Origin: Mesotoga sp. BH458_6_3_2_1
Lineage (GTDB): Bacteria; Thermotogota; Thermotogae; Petrotogales; Kosmotogaceae
Reading direction: 5' to 3'
Assembly (NCBI RefSeq): GCF_003664995.1
Contig: NZ_JFHL01000013.1
Span: 17,191 to 81,190, forward strand
DNA: 64,000 nucleotides
The position numbers were made by a program, and so were the translations under genes. Below, piece after piece: positions 17,282 through 26,628 of the stretch (within the stretch, counting starts at the first letter, position 1; the number at the start of each line of letters is the position of its first letter). The notes beneath the pieces are model-generated. The model saw only the letters and a program-made list of their open reading frames with translations. It searched no databases and was not told where the DNA came from.

Positions 17282-18139
17282 TTGAACAAAGACGTTGCAC
17301 TAGAATCTACTGTCATAGCTCATGGTCTTCCTAAAGGAATAAACTTCGAGACTGCCCTGAACATGGAGAGAGCCGTAAGGGAAAACGGAGGCACTCCGAG
17401 GACTATCGGAATACTAGGTGGAGAGATAGTTGTCGGTCTCACAAATGAACAGATAAGGAAACTTGGTACGGCATCGAATGTCTTGAAAGTCGGTACTGCT
17501 GAGATCGCCTATGCGACAGCAATGAAGAGAGACGCAGCAACGACGGTAAGCGCCACTATGGCAATTTCGAGAATTAGCGGAATCTCAGTTTTTGCCACCG
17601 GAGGAATTGGCGGAGTTCATAGGGACATCGACTGGGATGTGTCTCAAGACATAATTGAACTTTCGAGAACGAGAATGATAGTGGTCTCTGCAGGCGTCAA
17701 GAGCATACTGGACGTTCCGAAAACGCTTGAGTTTCTCGAAACCTTTGGAGTAACGATAGTAGGTTACCGAACCGATTCCTTCCCCCTTTTCCACTGCTCG
17801 AAAAGCCCATACAAAATCAACTTGACGATAAGTACGCCTGAAGAGGCCGCTCAGATTCTGAAAGAAAAGGAGAGACTAGGAATTGAAGGAGGAGTGCTGG
17901 TCGCAAACCCAATACCAGAAGAAGATTCAATGGACTTTGATGAACTCAGAACCCTTATAGAATCGGCTCTTAAATCTGCAGAGACGAATGGCATTTCCGG
18001 AAAGGCGCTTACTCCATATCTTCTTGGCAGGCTGGCAGAGCTCTCAAGTGGCAAGACACTCGATGCGAATATTTCCTTGTTGATAAACAACGCCGCTCTG
18101 GGAGGTCGAATCGCCGGTAGTCTGGGAGCAGAACAATGA
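17282..18139 (+). CDS. psuG: Pseudouridine-5'-phosphate glycosidase
   Basis: 285 residues from TTG behind AGAGGTGA. The family cleaves pseudouridine 5'-phosphate to uracil and ribose 5-phosphate, salvaging bases from RNA breakdown. The N-terminus ALESTVIAHGLPKG and the motifs GTPRTIGILGGE, TVSATMAIS and FATGGIGGVHR are characteristic, as is the late GGVLVANPIPEE. Length matches the family (~300). The partner kinase PsuK is not adjacent; instead an amidohydrolase overlaps by 4 bp. Confidence 0.95.
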   Translation: MNKDVALESTVIAHGLPKGINFETALNMERAVRENGGTPRTIGILGGEIVVGLTNEQIRKLGTASNVLKVGTAEIAYATAMKRDAATTVSATMAISRISGISVFATGGIGGVHRDIDWDVSQDIIELSRTRMIVVSAGVKSILDVPKTLEFLETFGVTIVGYRTDSFPLFHCSKSPYKINLTISTPEEAAQILKEKERLGIEGGVLVANPIPEEDSMDFDELRTLIESALKSAETNGISGKALTPYLLGRLAELSSGKTLDANISLLINNAALGGRIAGSLGAEQ

Positions 18140-19566
18140 CAGATTACTCGCTGAAAGGCGGCCTGGCTTATTCGGTGGAAGATGGAAAATACCTCCGAAG
18201 AGACTTATACATAAGTACGGGAGTTCTCTCCCCGACTCCCTCCGAAGGGGCACTGGAAATAGACATTACCGGAAAGTTCGTTTACCCGGGATTTGTAGAT
18301 TCTCACGCTCACCTCATAGGTACGGGAAGAAAGAGTCTCGAAGTAAACCTAGAGGACTGCAATTCAATTGAATCACTTGCAGAAAGACTGGAAGTCGATC
18401 GTGAAGTGGTGCGGGCGCGCGGTTGGGATCAAGAAGTGCTCGGTTTCATGCCTGTAAGGGAGGTACTTGATTCCATCACAACGAGGCCCGTGATACTGAC
18501 CAGAAGGTGCGGTCACATCGCCACTGTAAATTCGCCTTTGATCAAGCTCTTCAGTCTTGAAGGGCTTCACGGACTGGACGGATCCGATATCGAGCTCGGA
18601 CTCCTGAAGGAGCGAGCCCTGGAGGAACTTGATCGTAAGATCAAACTGTCACCCGGAGAAGTGGAAAGGGCAATTCACGCAGGAACGCAAGCCTTCCTCA
18701 AGTACGGAGTAACAGCTGTTCACAGCGACGATTATCACGGAATCGATTACGAACTGCTTATGCAAAGCCTCTCCAGTACAACTAATATGAGGATTTACGA
18801 GAAGTTCTGTGTATCAAAAGAAGAACAACTTGACTTGATCAAGCTTGGGCAGCAATTCGAAACCCCTTTCTTCAATCTTAGAGCCGCAAAGCTGTATCTT
18901 GACGGCTCCCTCGGTGCACGAACAGCGGCGATGATCTCACCTTATCACGATTCCCCTGCCGAAAGGGGAGTCTTATATATGACCGCCGATGAGTTAAGAG
19001 TAATTGTTAAGAAAGCCGACAGAGAGGGAATCCAGGTTTGCGTCCATGTGATAGGGGATCGGGCGCTTGAAGAGGCTTTGAAAGCCTTCGAAGGTTCGGT
19101 AAGCGAGTCGTTGAAGCACAGATTGATTCATGTCCAAATTGCTTCTGAAGAACAAATAAAACGGATGGCAGATCAAAAGCTAACGGCCTCGATTCAGCCG
19201 ATATTTGCTGATTCCGACAGAATCATCGCACCTGAGAGATTCGGTCCGCTCCGCATGAAAGACGCCTACCCATTCGGAAAGCTGAGAGACATGGGAGTGA
19301 CACTCGCAATATCAACCGACTCCCCTGTTGAGGGCACTTCAGTGATTCGCAATCTCACTTCGGCCGACAGATTTTTTTCAAGAAGAGATAGCATCCAGAT
19401 GTACAGTTCAAATGGACATATTCTCGCAAACAACACCGATTCAATTTCCCTCAAATATGGGGATAGGGCAGACCTATTTGTAATAAATGTCGACTTACTG
19501 AAGGCAACTCAAGATACTCCCGCAGAAATGACCTTTGTTGACGGGAGGTTGGTTTACAGACTTTGA
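18136..19566 (+). CDS. Amidohydrolase, YtcJ-like
   Basis: 476 residues. Composite beta-sandwich plus TIM-barrel metal-dependent hydrolase. The metal motif VDSHAHLIG is at residues ~54-62. Later motifs are DGSLGARTAA, VCVHVIGDRALEEAL, HRLIHVQIAS and ISTDSPVEGTS. This is the pattern of the YtcJ/AepA branch, which hydrolyses amide-type bonds of undetermined natural substrates. The ATG overlaps the psuG stop by 4 bp, so both are made from one mRNA. A link to nucleobase or modified-nucleoside breakdown is possible but is inference. Confidence 0.85.
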   Translation: MTDYSLKGGLAYSVEDGKYLRRDLYISTGVLSPTPSEGALEIDITGKFVYPGFVDSHAHLIGTGRKSLEVNLEDCNSIESLAERLEVDREVVRARGWDQEVLGFMPVREVLDSITTRPVILTRRCGHIATVNSPLIKLFSLEGLHGLDGSDIELGLLKERALEELDRKIKLSPGEVERAIHAGTQAFLKYGVTAVHSDDYHGIDYELLMQSLSSTTNMRIYEKFCVSKEEQLDLIKLGQQFETPFFNLRAAKLYLDGSLGARTAAMISPYHDSPAERGVLYMTADELRVIVKKADREGIQVCVHVIGDRALEEALKAFEGSVSESLKHRLIHVQIASEEQIKRMADQKLTASIQPIFADSDRIIAPERFGPLRMKDAYPFGKLRDMGVTLAISTDSPVEGTSVIRNLTSADRFFSRRDSIQMYSSNGHILANNTDSISLKYGDRADLFVINVDLLKATQDTPAEMTFVDGRLVYRL

Positions 19567-19703
19567 ACAAAAACGGGCTCCGGAATCAAAGTCCGTATTC
19601 TACATAAATAATTCTTCATCTTTATTTACGATTAGTCACTTATATGTTAAATTTAAGCAAACTATCTTGAAGAATAGCAGTAAAACTGCTAGAATTAGTA
19701 CAG

Positions 19704-19725
19704 AAAAAGGCGGCATATAGCCGCC
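19704..19725 (-). terminator. Intrinsic terminator of tRNA-Met
   Basis: Stem GGCGGC / GCCGCC (19709-19714 / 19720-19725), loop of five bases, followed on the minus strand by TTTTTC. Confidence 0.85.
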
Positions 19726-19730
19726 ATGTC

Positions 19731-19808
19731 TGGTGGGCTCGGGTGGAGTCGAACCACCGACCGCCCGGTTATGAGCCGGAAGCTCTAACCAAACTGAGCT
19801 ACGAGCCC
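19731..19808 (-). tRNA. tRNA with CAT anticodon, probably elongator tRNA-Met
   Basis: The minus strand starts GGGCTCG and pairs fully with CGAGCCC. The anticodon arm is CCGGCTCATAACCGG, the T-arm GGTTCGACTCC, the discriminator A and CCA encoded. The fully paired acceptor rules out an initiator tRNA. A CAT anticodon can also belong to tRNA-Ile2 (lysidine-modified). Sequence alone here favours elongator Met but does not exclude Ile2. Confidence 0.9.
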
Positions 19809-19821
19809 AGGCACAGAATTG

Positions 19822-19850
19822 ATTATAATATTCCTCATGGCTTGTGTCAA
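19822..19850 (-). promoter_or_regulatory. Promoter of tRNA-Met
   Basis: On the minus strand a perfect TTGACA (19845-19850) and perfect TATAAT (19822-19827) are separated by 17 bp. This is the strongest promoter match in the window. Confidence 0.88.
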
Positions 19851-19870
19851 GAGGTTCAGGAGATGGTCCA

Positions 19871-20044
19871 ATGCTAAACAGCAGCTCTGTGGGTCTTCAG
19901 ATATCTGCAGATCCGGTTCAGGAAATGACTGTGAAGTATCCTCGAGTTCTTGTGATAAAAGCCGCATTTTCTCTTTTGAAAGACGGAAAGGCGATTGAAC
20001 ATAGAGATCTGGAGAAAACACTGCAGACCTTGCTATCGGGATAA
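19871..20044 (+). CDS. Small conserved-looking protein of unknown function
   Basis: 57 residues from ATG with AGGAG 8 bases upstream (19858-19862). The sequence is MLNSSSVGLQ followed by a helical second half with a basic/hydrophobic pattern (VLVIKAAFSLLKDG, then a charged amphipathic C-terminus). It lies divergent from tRNA-Met and convergent with mnmG. No family is recognised. The good ribosome site and codon use like its neighbours support a real gene. Confidence 0.5.
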   Translation: MLNSSSVGLQISADPVQEMTVKYPRVLVIKAAFSLLKDGKAIEHRDLEKTLQTLLSG

Positions 20045-20065
20045 GATTCGAACTTGGCTTTGAAC

Positions 20066-21952
20066 TTACGATTTCTTCTTGCGTTTGATGTGAAATGAAA
20101 GATTCATTATGTCGGAGGGTGTCAAGCCCGGGATCCTCGTTGCCTGACCTATAGAAGCAGGTCTGGTCTTTTTCAGTTTCTCTCTTCCTTCGGTTGAAAG
20201 ATTGGAAACTTTATCATAATCGAGATCTGCGGGAATAAGATCCTCATCGATTTCTTCAAGTCTCCGGACCTCCTCCTTAAGCCTTTCTACATAACCGCGG
20301 TATTTGATCTCTATCTCCACCTGTTCGATCACATCATCATCGAGAATCGGTTCGGGATCATATACCGAGATATCTCTGTAACAGACGCCAGCCCTCTTCA
20401 TCAATGCTGAAAACTTCGTGGCAAAATCCAGTCTTGTGCTTCCCTTGCTCAGCAGCATCTGATTCAGACCTTCGGACGGCCTAACCGTCGTCTTGTCAAG
20501 CCTGTCAAGCTGCGCTTTTATCTCCAGTGTCGATCTGACCACTTTTTCTCTAAACCACTTTGGAATCAGGCCATATCTCCAACCATACTCCGAGAGCCTA
20601 ATGTGAGCGTTATCATGCCTTAGAAGCAATCTATATTCTGCCCTGGATGTGAGCAATCTATAAGGTTCATCAACTCCTTTAGTTACAAGGTCGTCGATCA
20701 TGACACCAATATAAGCTTCTGAGCGGCCGAGAACGAGCTGCTTCTCTCCCATCAATTTCGCAGATGCATTTATGCCTGCTATCAGCCCCTGTCCTGCCGC
20801 CTCTTCATAGCCACTGGTACCATTCACCTGACCGGCGAAATAAAGATTCTCGACCCGTTTGCTCTCAAGTGTGGAAAAGAGCTGAGTCGGATCTATATAA
20901 TCGTATTCCACTGCATAAGCAGGCCTGACTATCTCAGCTCTCTCAAGTCCCGGGATCGTCCTTATCATCTCCAGCTGAGTTTCATAGGGAAGGCTTGTGG
21001 AAAGGCCATTCAAATAGCATTCGTCACTCAGGGCGCTTTCAGGTTCGATGAAAAGCTGGTGGCTTTCTTTAGAAGAGAATTTGATTACTTTGTCCTCTAT
21101 TGAGGGACAGTATCGCGGCCCTCTGGAATCGATAAGTTTAACATCACCATATAGCGGAGAGAAGTGAAGATCTCTCCTGATGATGTCATGAGTTCTTTCA
21201 TTTGTCCTGGTGATCCAGCACGGATGCTCGTCGCCAAGAACGAATGGCTCAGAGAAATACGAGAAGGCCAGCGGACTCTCGGCTGTTCCCTGACGTTCCA
21301 TCCTGCTGAAATCGATGGACCTACCCGCGATTCTTGCGGGAGTACCGGTTTTGAAGCGTCTCACTTCGAATCCTATCGACTTAAGAGAATTAGTCAATTC
21401 TGTGGCGGGGAACTCGCCCAGCCGGCCGGCCGGGAATTCATGCGGCCCAATGAATATCTTCCCACCCAAGAATGTGCCGGAAGAGAGTATCACTGAGCGG
21501 GCAGAATATCTGAGCCCGAAGTGAGTCACTACACTCGTAACACGACCCTTCTCGGTTTCAATAGCCTTCACGATTCCACTCTGCAACTGGAGGTTTTCCT
21601 GCATTTCCAGCGCTCTTTTCATAATCTGGCTGTATCTGTTCTTGTCCACCTGCGCTCTCAACGCCCTAACGGCAGCTCCTTTACTGGTGTTAAGAACCCG
21701 AATGTTGAGTGATGCCCGATCGGTCGATTTTGCCATCTCTCCGCCAAGAACGTCGACCTCTCTCACAACAACCCCTTTCGCCGGACCTCCCATTGCCGGA
21801 TTGCACGGAGTCCATCCAACGGTATCAAGGTTGATATTTAGAACAAGTGTTCTCATACCCATCCTGGCACTGACAAGAGCAGCTTCAATTCCTGCATGGC
21901 CGGCACCTATGACAATTATGTCGAATTCGTAATCTCTTTTATTTGATCGCAT
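20066..21952 (-). CDS. mnmG: tRNA uridine-34 5-carboxymethylaminomethyl modification enzyme, FAD subunit
   Basis: 628 residues, matching MnmG/GidA (~630). With MnmE it installs the cmnm5 group on wobble U34 of several tRNAs, using FAD and methylene-tetrahydrofolate. Visible motifs: the FAD-binding [24 protein letters not shown] with the nearby strictly conserved sequence, [11 protein letters not shown], and [20 protein letters not shown]. The C-terminal helical region binds MnmE/tRNA. GAGGAGTGAT precedes the ATG. It is divergent from the carboxyltransferase gene at 22001. Confidence 0.97.
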   Translation of the reverse strand: MRSNKRDYEFDIIVIGAGHAGIEAALVSARMGMRTLVLNINLDTVGWTPCNPAMGGPAKGVVVREVDVLGGEMAKSTDRASLNIRVLNTSKGAAVRALRAQVDKNRYSQIMKRALEMQENLQLQSGIVKAIETEKGRVTSVVTHFGLRYSARSVILSSGTFLGGKIFIGPHEFPAGRLGEFPATELTNSLKSIGFEVRRFKTGTPARIAGRSIDFSRMERQGTAESPLAFSYFSEPFVLGDEHPCWITRTNERTHDIIRRDLHFSPLYGDVKLIDSRGPRYCPSIEDKVIKFSSKESHQLFIEPESALSDECYLNGLSTSLPYETQLEMIRTIPGLERAEIVRPAYAVEYDYIDPTQLFSTLESKRVENLYFAGQVNGTSGYEEAAGQGLIAGINASAKLMGEKQLVLGRSEAYIGVMIDDLVTKGVDEPYRLLTSRAEYRLLLRHDNAHIRLSEYGWRYGLIPKWFREKVVRSTLEIKAQLDRLDKTTVRPSEGLNQMLLSKGSTRLDFATKFSALMKRAGVCYRDISVYDPEPILDDDVIEQVEIEIKYRGYVERLKEEVRRLEEIDEDLIPADLDYDKVSNLSTEGREKLKKTRPASIGQATRIPGLTPSDIMNLSFHIKRKKKS

Positions 21953-21971
21953 AACATCACTCCTCTATCAT
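21943..21971 (+). promoter_or_regulatory. Possible promoter of the carboxyltransferase gene
   Basis: TTGATC (21943-21948) and TATCAT (21966-21971) are separated by 17 bp, 30 bp before the TTG start at 22001. It overlaps the start of mnmG on the other strand. Confidence 0.4.
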
Positions 21972-22000
21972 TGTATTGTACACAGAGAGGAGGCACTAAA

Positions 22001-23395
22001 TTGAGAAAAGTCTGTTTCGTTGATACTACGATGAGGGACGCTCATCAGTCACTTCTGGCCACAAGGGTCACAACTAGCGAATTAGCGAAGATTGCCCCTC
22101 TTGTCGATCAAGTGGGTTACCATGCCGTTGAAGTCTGGGGTGGAGCGACCTTCGACTCCTGCGTGAGATACCTTGATGAAGATCCCTGGGAACGACTCGA
22201 TGTCCTTAAGGAGAAATTCAAAAAGACGAAGCTTCAAATGCTTCTCAGGGGACAGAATCTACTGGGTTACAGGAACTACGCGGACGATGTTGTGGAACTC
22301 TTCGTGAAGACTATGTCAAAACATGGCATAGATGTCGTAAGAATCTTCGATGCTCTCAACGACTTCAGAAATCTCGAACAATCAGCAAAAGCAATTAAGG
22401 CAAGTGGGATGCATCTCCAGGTGGCAATGTCATACACAACCAGCCCCGTTCACAATATCGACTATTTCGTGGAGATATCCGATGAAGCCGTGGAGCTTGG
22501 CGCAGACTCCCTTTGCATAAAGGACATGGCCGGCCTCTTGAAACCTGGAACGGCAACCACGCTTGTGAACGAGATTAAGAAGAGACATCCAATCCCTCTG
22601 GAAGTGCATTCTCATTTCACTACGGGAATCGCAGACATGACTTATCTAAAGAGTGCAGAGGCCGGAGCTGATATTCTCGATACCGCGACCTCTTCAATGG
22701 GATTTGGAACTTCACAGCCCGGTGTTGAAAGTATCTGGACGGCTTTGCACGATGTCGGGCTTGCAGATCGACCCGACTATCCGCTCCTGAAAGAGATAAA
22801 CGACTACTTTGCCGGTGTTAGGAGAAACCACAGTGGTACCGACGCTGGCTTCACGATAAACACCTCAGTATTGGAGAATCAGATTCCCGGAGGAATGTAC
22901 TCCAATCTGATCAATCAGCTTAAATCACAGAATATGAGTGACAAATTCGAAGAGGTTCTTGATGAGGTACCGAGAGTCCGCGCCGATCTCGGATATCCCC
23001 CACTAGTAACTCCAACGTCTCAGATAGTAGGTGTTCAGGCAGTCTTAAATGTGATGAACAAAGAGAGATACAAAACCATAACGAAAGAAGTCGAGAGATA
23101 TATAAAGGGCTTCTACGGCTCTCCACCTGCAGAAATTGAGAAATCCTTGAAATCCCGTGTCATGGGAGTCGAAGAGTCGATTTCACACAGACCTGGCGAC
23201 ACTCTCGATCTCGAAGTGGAAAAGGGCAGGAGCGAGCTAGGTCTTTTGGCACAAAATGATGAAGACCTTCTGATCTACCTACTTCTTGGCGAGGTTGGGA
23301 AGAAATTCCTCGCTCAAAGATACCAAAACTCATTACGGGTCGACTTTGACGTTGCGAAAGACTTCAAAGAGGGAATAACTGTATATCCGGTTTGA
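22001..23395 (+). CDS. Carboxyltransferase subunit, OadA / transcarboxylase 5S type
   Basis: 464 residues from TTG, 7 bases after GAGGAGG. The HMGL-like TIM barrel with DTTMRDAHQSLLATR, the metal-binding EVHSHFTTG, and SLCIKDMAGLLKP with the carboxylated-Lys-type site identify the pyruvate/oxaloacetate carboxyltransferase family. The C-terminal ~150 residues form the conserved carboxylase domain (PGGMYSNL, RVRADLGYPPLVTPTSQIVG). Unlike many OadA proteins there is no fused biotinyl domain; a separate carrier is encoded at 52077. It may move CO2 between biotin and pyruvate/oxaloacetate. It has its own terminator. Confidence 0.9.
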   Translation: MRKVCFVDTTMRDAHQSLLATRVTTSELAKIAPLVDQVGYHAVEVWGGATFDSCVRYLDEDPWERLDVLKEKFKKTKLQMLLRGQNLLGYRNYADDVVELFVKTMSKHGIDVVRIFDALNDFRNLEQSAKAIKASGMHLQVAMSYTTSPVHNIDYFVEISDEAVELGADSLCIKDMAGLLKPGTATTLVNEIKKRHPIPLEVHSHFTTGIADMTYLKSAEAGADILDTATSSMGFGTSQPGVESIWTALHDVGLADRPDYPLLKEINDYFAGVRRNHSGTDAGFTINTSVLENQIPGGMYSNLINQLKSQNMSDKFEEVLDEVPRVRADLGYPPLVTPTSQIVGVQAVLNVMNKERYKTITKEVERYIKGFYGSPPAEIEKSLKSRVMGVEESISHRPGDTLDLEVEKGRSELGLLAQNDEDLLIYLLLGEVGKKFLAQRYQNSLRVDFDVAKDFKEGITVYPV

Positions 23396-23467
23396 TTTGT
23401 AGTATTAACAATATTTACCTGAGCTGACGCACCTTTAGAGCTATTGGCGGAACATTAACAAGGATTG

Positions 23468-23499
23468 GACGCCTTCACGAGGAATGAAGGCGTCTTTTT
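23468..23499 (+). terminator. Intrinsic terminator of the carboxyltransferase gene
   Basis: A perfect 10-bp stem GACGCCTTCA / TGAAGGCGTC with loop CGAGGAA, followed by TTTTTA. Confidence 0.9.
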
Positions 23500-23523
23500 A
23501 TTCCGTAGCAGCAGTAACACAGC

Positions 23524-23552
23524 TTAAATAAAACGGAACTTTCTGATACAAT
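23524..23552 (+). promoter_or_regulatory. Possible promoter of the maltose-type ABC operon
   Basis: TACAAT at 23547-23552 with a weak TTAAAT (23524-23529) 17 bp upstream. A weak -35 is consistent with activator or repressor control, but no regulator gene is adjacent. Confidence 0.4.
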
Positions 23553-23596
23553 TTATTCAGGGAGTACCCCTATTCTACTAAAGGAGGGTTCTAAAG

Positions 23597-24787
23597 ATGA
23601 GAAAGCTTACAGCTGTTCTTGTTTTGCTAATTGTGATGTTGTCGTTTGTAAGCGCAAAACTGGTAATTTGGTCCTCGGAAAATCAGATTCCGGCACTTGA
23701 GAAGCTCGCCGCCGATTTCGAAAGCGACTATGGCATCCAAGTGGAGATTCAGCAGGTAAATTTTGGAGACATAAAGTCTAAGTTCCTCACAGCGGCTCCT
23801 GCCGGAGAGGGTCCCGATATTATTGTCGGTGCCCACGATTGGGTCGGGGAGCTTGCGATCAACGGTCTTATAGAACCAATTCCATTTCTTCCCGAGGCCG
23901 ATCAATATTACGATGTTGCACTAGATGCATTTAGCTACGGTGGAAACCTCTACGGTGTCCCCTATACTGTTGAAGCGATTGCAATCATCTACAACAAGGA
24001 TCTAGTATTTGAAGCACCGAAAACAATCTCAGAGCTCGAAGAACTGGCTTTCGAAGCTTCAGACGATGAAGTCGTGGGCTTGATCTACGCAGTTGGAGAT
24101 TTCTATCACTCTGCTCCTTTCATACTGGGAAGAGGCGGCTATATCTTCAAGGAAACCGCTGCGGGCCTTGATGTAACCGATATTGGCCTGAACAATGAGG
24201 GCGCGGTTGCGGGCGGAAACCTAATAAAGTCTTGGTTCGACGAAGGTCTAATCCCTGGCGGTCCAAATTACAACCTTATGGACTCTTTGTTCAAAGACGG
24301 ACTGGCCGCATTCATCGTTAACGGTATATGGGCGACCCCAAGCTACCGTGATACAGGTATCGACTACGCTATTCTTCCTTTCAGCGAAATCACATTCGAT
24401 GACGGTACAACTCCGAGACCATTCGTCGGAGTACAGGGCTTCATGATAAACTCGAAGTCTTCAAGCAAACTTGAAGCCACTGAGTTCGTAGTAAACTACA
24501 TAGGGAGCTTCGACGGTCAGTACGGCATGTTCCTCGGGGAAAGAAGGGGAACTGCAAGGGCAGACGTCTTCTCCTTCATTGAAGCCGACGCAGGTCCAGA
24601 GCTTTATGACGTTCTTCAGTTCTCTAAGAGCGCTTCCGTAGGAACCCCAATGCCTAACGTGCCCGAGATGGCTAGCGTATGGGGAGCCATGGCAGACGCA
24701 CTCGGACTTGTAATCAACGGACAGGATACCGTGGAAAATGCTTTCAATTCGGCAGTTGAGAAGATAAAGACCACTATAGGAAACTAA
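23597..24787 (+). CDS. malE: Maltose/maltodextrin-type ABC transporter substrate-binding protein
   Basis: 396 residues with a clear signal peptide (residues 1-20, cleavage likely after SFVSA). The mature part is a cluster-B/D sugar-binding protein. Features include LVIWSSENQIPALEKL, GEGPDIIVGAHDWVGELA and VNGIWATPSY. AGGAGG precedes the ATG. It delivers sugar to the permeases encoded downstream. The ATP-binding subunit (MalK) is not in the window, so a shared ATPase must be encoded elsewhere. Confidence 0.92.
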   Translation: MRKLTAVLVLLIVMLSFVSAKLVIWSSENQIPALEKLAADFESDYGIQVEIQQVNFGDIKSKFLTAAPAGEGPDIIVGAHDWVGELAINGLIEPIPFLPEADQYYDVALDAFSYGGNLYGVPYTVEAIAIIYNKDLVFEAPKTISELEELAFEASDDEVVGLIYAVGDFYHSAPFILGRGGYIFKETAAGLDVTDIGLNNEGAVAGGNLIKSWFDEGLIPGGPNYNLMDSLFKDGLAAFIVNGIWATPSYRDTGIDYAILPFSEITFDDGTTPRPFVGVQGFMINSKSSSKLEATEFVVNYIGSFDGQYGMFLGERRGTARADVFSFIEADAGPELYDVLQFSKSASVGTPMPNVPEMASVWGAMADALGLVINGQDTVENAFNSAVEKIKTTIGN

Positions 24788-24835
24788 CTAGTATTACTTT
24801 TCGTATAGTTCGCATCTCTAAACTTGGTTAGGCTG

Positions 24836-24860
24836 AGCGCGGGTTACCTCCCGCGCTTTG
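24836..24860 (+). other. GC-rich hairpin between malE and malF
   Basis: Perfect 8-bp stem AGCGCGGG / CCCGCGCT (24836-24843 / 24850-24857), loop TTACCT, followed by only TTT. A strong stem with a short T-run between a binding-protein gene and permease genes typically raises the binding-protein mRNA level by partial termination or by blocking 3' decay. Confidence 0.7.
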
Positions 24861-24885
24861 GTTCTAATTGCCTGGAGGGATTACC

Positions 24886-26628
24886 TTGAGTGTAAGGCGA
24901 TTTGTAATCTTTCTCTTTCTTCTCGCCATTCTTGCAATATTCAATGCCTTTTCTTTGTGGAGCATATATCTGCTGTACGCCGATGGAAATTTTGGTTTGA
25001 TGGTCACTATGGTCGTCTTGACCTTGCTCATCGACATAATCGCTTTGAATCCGAAGGGTTATCCGTACAGATACATGATTCCCGCTATGATCCTACTCTT
25101 CATCCTCACCCTATATCCGATGTATTACACATTCAGAACTGCCTTCACAAATTACGGGACCGGACATCTCTTCACCAGGCAACAGTCGATTCAGAAACTT
25201 CTCAGTGATTACTTCTACATCCCTGAGAATCCAGAGGAATTCGAGTTCTCGATTTATATTGAACTCGATAACTACAATCCGACAGACAGATTCATCACTT
25301 TGCTCAATTCCAAGGAAAACGGGAGCCTGTTTGCCGCTCCGCGTCCCCAGGCAATCAGTAGAGACGCCGAGGGCAACATATCGCTTGCGACAGCCAAGAT
25401 GTATGAGGTAAGCGGGGACAGCTTCTCGATTGGGAGCGTCAACTACACTCTATCAAGATCCCCAGACGACAGGATACTCGCAATCCGGGCAGATTCCGGT
25501 GAGCGGTTCATATACTTCTATTCTCCTCAGGACAGTTCTACGAGGCCAAACGCATCATTCTATTTCAGTGAAATAAGAGGAATTTGGCTGCGAAATGCGG
25601 AGTTCACTGACAGTGAGGGGAATCAAGTAAGGCTGTTCCCAAACTCTCTCTACACTACCTTTGCAACAACGGAAAGGAAATACGCTTTGAGGGCCGAAAC
25701 GACCTTCTCGGCTGGAAGAGCCGTTCAGGAGACCGTTGTGTATAACAGACAGACAGAGAGAACTCTCGTTGAAGAAGGTGGGTTCTTCTACGATATAGAC
25801 GAAAACGGCAATGAGTTCGCCGTTGAGGGATACATATCGGATGTCGGCTTCTGGAATTTCGTGAGGATGTTCCAAGACCCCAAGATAAGCGGTCCGTTCT
25901 TTCAGGTCTTTGGTTGGACCTTCACCTGGGCGGGTTTGAGTGTGCTCTTCTCATTCACAATTGGGCTCGCTCTAGCTATTACGCTAAACGATCGAAGACT
26001 GAAGGGGAAAAAAATATACAGAACACTGCTAATAATTCCCTGGGCCGTACCCGCGTTCATTTCCGCTCTGGTATGGCGCAACGGTTTCTTCAACGAGACC
26101 TATGGTGTGCTGAACAGGTTCATAGTCCAGGGGCTATTCGGGATGGAACCCATAAAGTGGTTGAACGATGCCTTCTGGGCGAAAGTCTCTGTCTTGCTGG
26201 TCAACACCTGGCTGGGATTTCCTTACATGATGACTGTTAGCCTGGGAGCTCTTCAGAGCATACCGGAAGAGTTTTATGAGGCTTCCTCGATAGATGGTGC
26301 AACGAAATTCCAGCGATTCAGAAAGATCACCTTCCCCCTGCTTATGGTTACCATTGCTCCTTTACTTGTTGGTAGCTTCGCATTCAACTTCAACAACTTC
26401 ACGGGAATCTATCTTGTTACGCAGGGTGGTCCGGCCATTGTGGGAGCTTCGACACCGGCGGGAGCAACGGATATCCTGATCTCATACACATTCAAGCTGG
26501 CCTTTGAGGGGAGAGGTCAGGATTTCGGTTTTGCAAGCGCTATCTCAATAATCATATTCATAATCGTAGCAGGCTTCAGCTGGATAAACTTCAAACTATC
26601 CGGTTCCTTTGAAGAGGTGAGCAGATAA
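24886..26628 (+). CDS. malF: Maltose-type ABC transporter permease MalF
   Basis: 580 residues from TTG 6 bases after GGAGGG. Three N-terminal hydrophobic helices are followed by a large extracytoplasmic domain (residues ~90-320, the MalF P2-loop position). The permease core then has about five helices. The ATPase-coupling EAA loop is visible as EEFYEASSIDGATKFQRF. It overlaps malG by 1 bp. The domain outside the membrane would contact MalE. Confidence 0.92.
   Translation: MSVRRFVIFLFLLAILAIFNAFSLWSIYLLYADGNFGLMVTMVVLTLLIDIIALNPKGYPYRYMIPAMILLFILTLYPMYYTFRTAFTNYGTGHLFTRQQSIQKLLSDYFYIPENPEEFEFSIYIELDNYNPTDRFITLLNSKENGSLFAAPRPQAISRDAEGNISLATAKMYEVSGDSFSIGSVNYTLSRSPDDRILAIRADSGERFIYFYSPQDSSTRPNASFYFSEIRGIWLRNAEFTDSEGNQVRLFPNSLYTTFATTERKYALRAETTFSAGRAVQETVVYNRQTERTLVEEGGFFYDIDENGNEFAVEGYISDVGFWNFVRMFQDPKISGPFFQVFGWTFTWAGLSVLFSFTIGLALAITLNDRRLKGKKIYRTLLIIPWAVPAFISALVWRNGFFNETYGVLNRFIVQGLFGMEPIKWLNDAFWAKVSVLLVNTWLGFPYMMTVSLGALQSIPEEFYEASSIDGATKFQRFRKITFPLLMVTIAPLLVGSFAFNFNNFTGIYLVTQGGPAIVGASTPAGATDILISYTFKLAFEGRGQDFGFASAISIIIFIIVAGFSWINFKLSGSFEEVSR

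Noticed and set aside
19535..19720. 61-codon plus-strand frame after the amidohydrolase
   Set aside because: It starts inside the amidohydrolase gene, is Lys/Ser-rich in A/T-rich intergenic DNA and runs into the tRNA terminator.
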